Source: Anniella stebbinsi
Taxonomy: Eukaryota; Chordata; Lepidosauria; Squamata; Anniellidae
DNA: 64,000 nucleotides
Assembly (NCBI GenBank): GCA_029215795.1
Contig: JARDYH010000007.1
Span: 77,263,763 to 77,327,762, forward strand
Direction of reading: 5' to 3'
The notes under the pieces: generated by a model
Told to the model about the DNA's origin: nothing
Seen by the model: the letters and a program-made list of their open reading frames with translations, nothing else
Database searches by the model: none
Made by a program: the position numbers and the translations under genes
Part shown: positions 63,176-64,000 of the stretch, one piece after another
Position numbering within the stretch: position 1 is the first letter of the stretch
Layout of the letters: each line of letters begins with the position of its first letter

Positions 63176-64000
63176 AGAAGTCTGCAAAGTCTTTAAGATC
63201 CCACAAAACTCTTTTTGTGCATTTCGATAGGGAAGTCCATCAAATGCATTTAAAAACAATGCAGTTAGGCCATGTGTATGACAGACACACATCCTCATAT
63301 CTCAATTGACTTTTCTATGCATATTGCTATTTCAATCACTTCATTGTTTGATGGACTTGAAAAGAGATGGAGCCTTTAACAGTTACTGGTATTGACCTAT
63401 TAAAATCTGATCCTTGAAAAGCTAGCAGCAGTACACTTTAAGAGCTCATCTGGGTTTCTTTAATTTGATTTATAAGCTCCATTGACAGGACAATTACAAA
63501 TTCTAACCAAAAGCAGAGGGAATAAATTTGAACACTTTTCTAATTATAATCTCCCAAAGATTTAGCAAAAGCTGAGAGTATATTCATTGTTAAACTATCC
63601 TCAAACCTGGCCTGTACCCTAAGTTTCTTTTCTACAAAAATGTTGTGTCAAAAGGATAAAATGTAATCTGGGAATGGCTACATCTGTCTATCTAGCTCGT
63701 GATTTTTGTATTTATATATGGAGACAGAGGCATTTATTAAACCCTATATCAGAAAAAAAAATAACATGAGAAAGAACTCTGAGAAAAACATGATTTCACT
63801 GTCCAATATGGGAAAGCCAATTCTAACAGAAAAGGCATGTGATACAGTCCTCCAAGAAGAATACTACCTCAGAAGAAATATTTGGGGATCTAGGGATGTG
63901 GATGGAGAATCACACACTTGATTTCTCTCAAAATTTATCTGGAAAGCTAACAAGGAAAATAGTTCCAGCCTCCTCCTTATATGTGCAGCTTTCCAAATTC

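Larger units (their letters stand above)
26990..64000 (-). other. presumed LUZP1 5' intron and flank, no coding exon recognised
   Basis: About 37 kb upstream of the LUZP1 coding exon. Mammalian LUZP1 has distant non-coding first exons, so this is most likely intronic. Apart from the repeats listed separately, I see no conserved coding block on either strand. Unlisted gaps such as 36860-38080, 38320-39830, 41910-43090, 46110-47490, 50890-52690, 53450-54840, 57430-58390 and 63180-64000 show nothing I can name, apart from a possible small MITE with ends gggcatccctacacctgc near 51540-51740. Confidence 0.6.

Overview
This window is vertebrate nuclear DNA, most likely from a squamate reptile (lizard or snake). 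The reasons are two multi-exon vertebrate genes with GT/AG introns and a repeat fraction made of CR1, L2, RTE-BovB-like and R4-like LINEs, tRNA-derived SINEs of the Sauria type, and many short inverted-repeat DNA transposons. The species cannot be fixed from the sequence. No retroviral, bacterial, CRISPR or operon-like feature was seen.

Layout. Positions 1-5785 hold the 3' end of KDM1A (LSD1, histone H3K4 demethylase) on the plus strand: five coding exons (846-1033, 1678-1792, 2947-3074, 4479-4625, 5212-5397), a short 3' UTR and a poly(A) signal. Positions about 6780-26989 hold the 3' part of LUZP1 on the minus strand. One very large coding exon (23705-26878) encodes 1058 residues. A splice donor ends it, two candidate terminal exons lie near 13 kb, and a poly(A) signal sits at 6797-6802. 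KDM1A and LUZP1 therefore converge tail to tail about 1 kb apart, which agrees with their neighbouring positions on human 1p36.12. The rest (26990-64000) shows no recognisable coding exon and is probably LUZP1 5' intron or flank.

The two genes do not form a pathway: KDM1A is a nuclear chromatin enzyme and LUZP1 is a cytoskeletal, centrosomal and ciliary coiled-coil protein. They share only the convergent arrangement.

The most distinctive content is a set of non-autonomous inverted-repeat elements. One family has five copies of 354-356 bp, each flanked by a perfect 3-bp target duplication. It starts with GG-rich termini and is packed with ATGCGCAT palindromes and CpGs. Three other families have comparable G-rich ends and 3-bp duplications, and two of these elements sit inside SINEs. 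Separate hAT-like elements have 8-bp duplications, including a 320-bp fold-back with arms of about 130 bp at 47521-47840. A duplicated fragment of the LUZP1 coding exon (near 22.5 kb) and a R4-like LINE relic (34.8-36.3 kb) are also notable.
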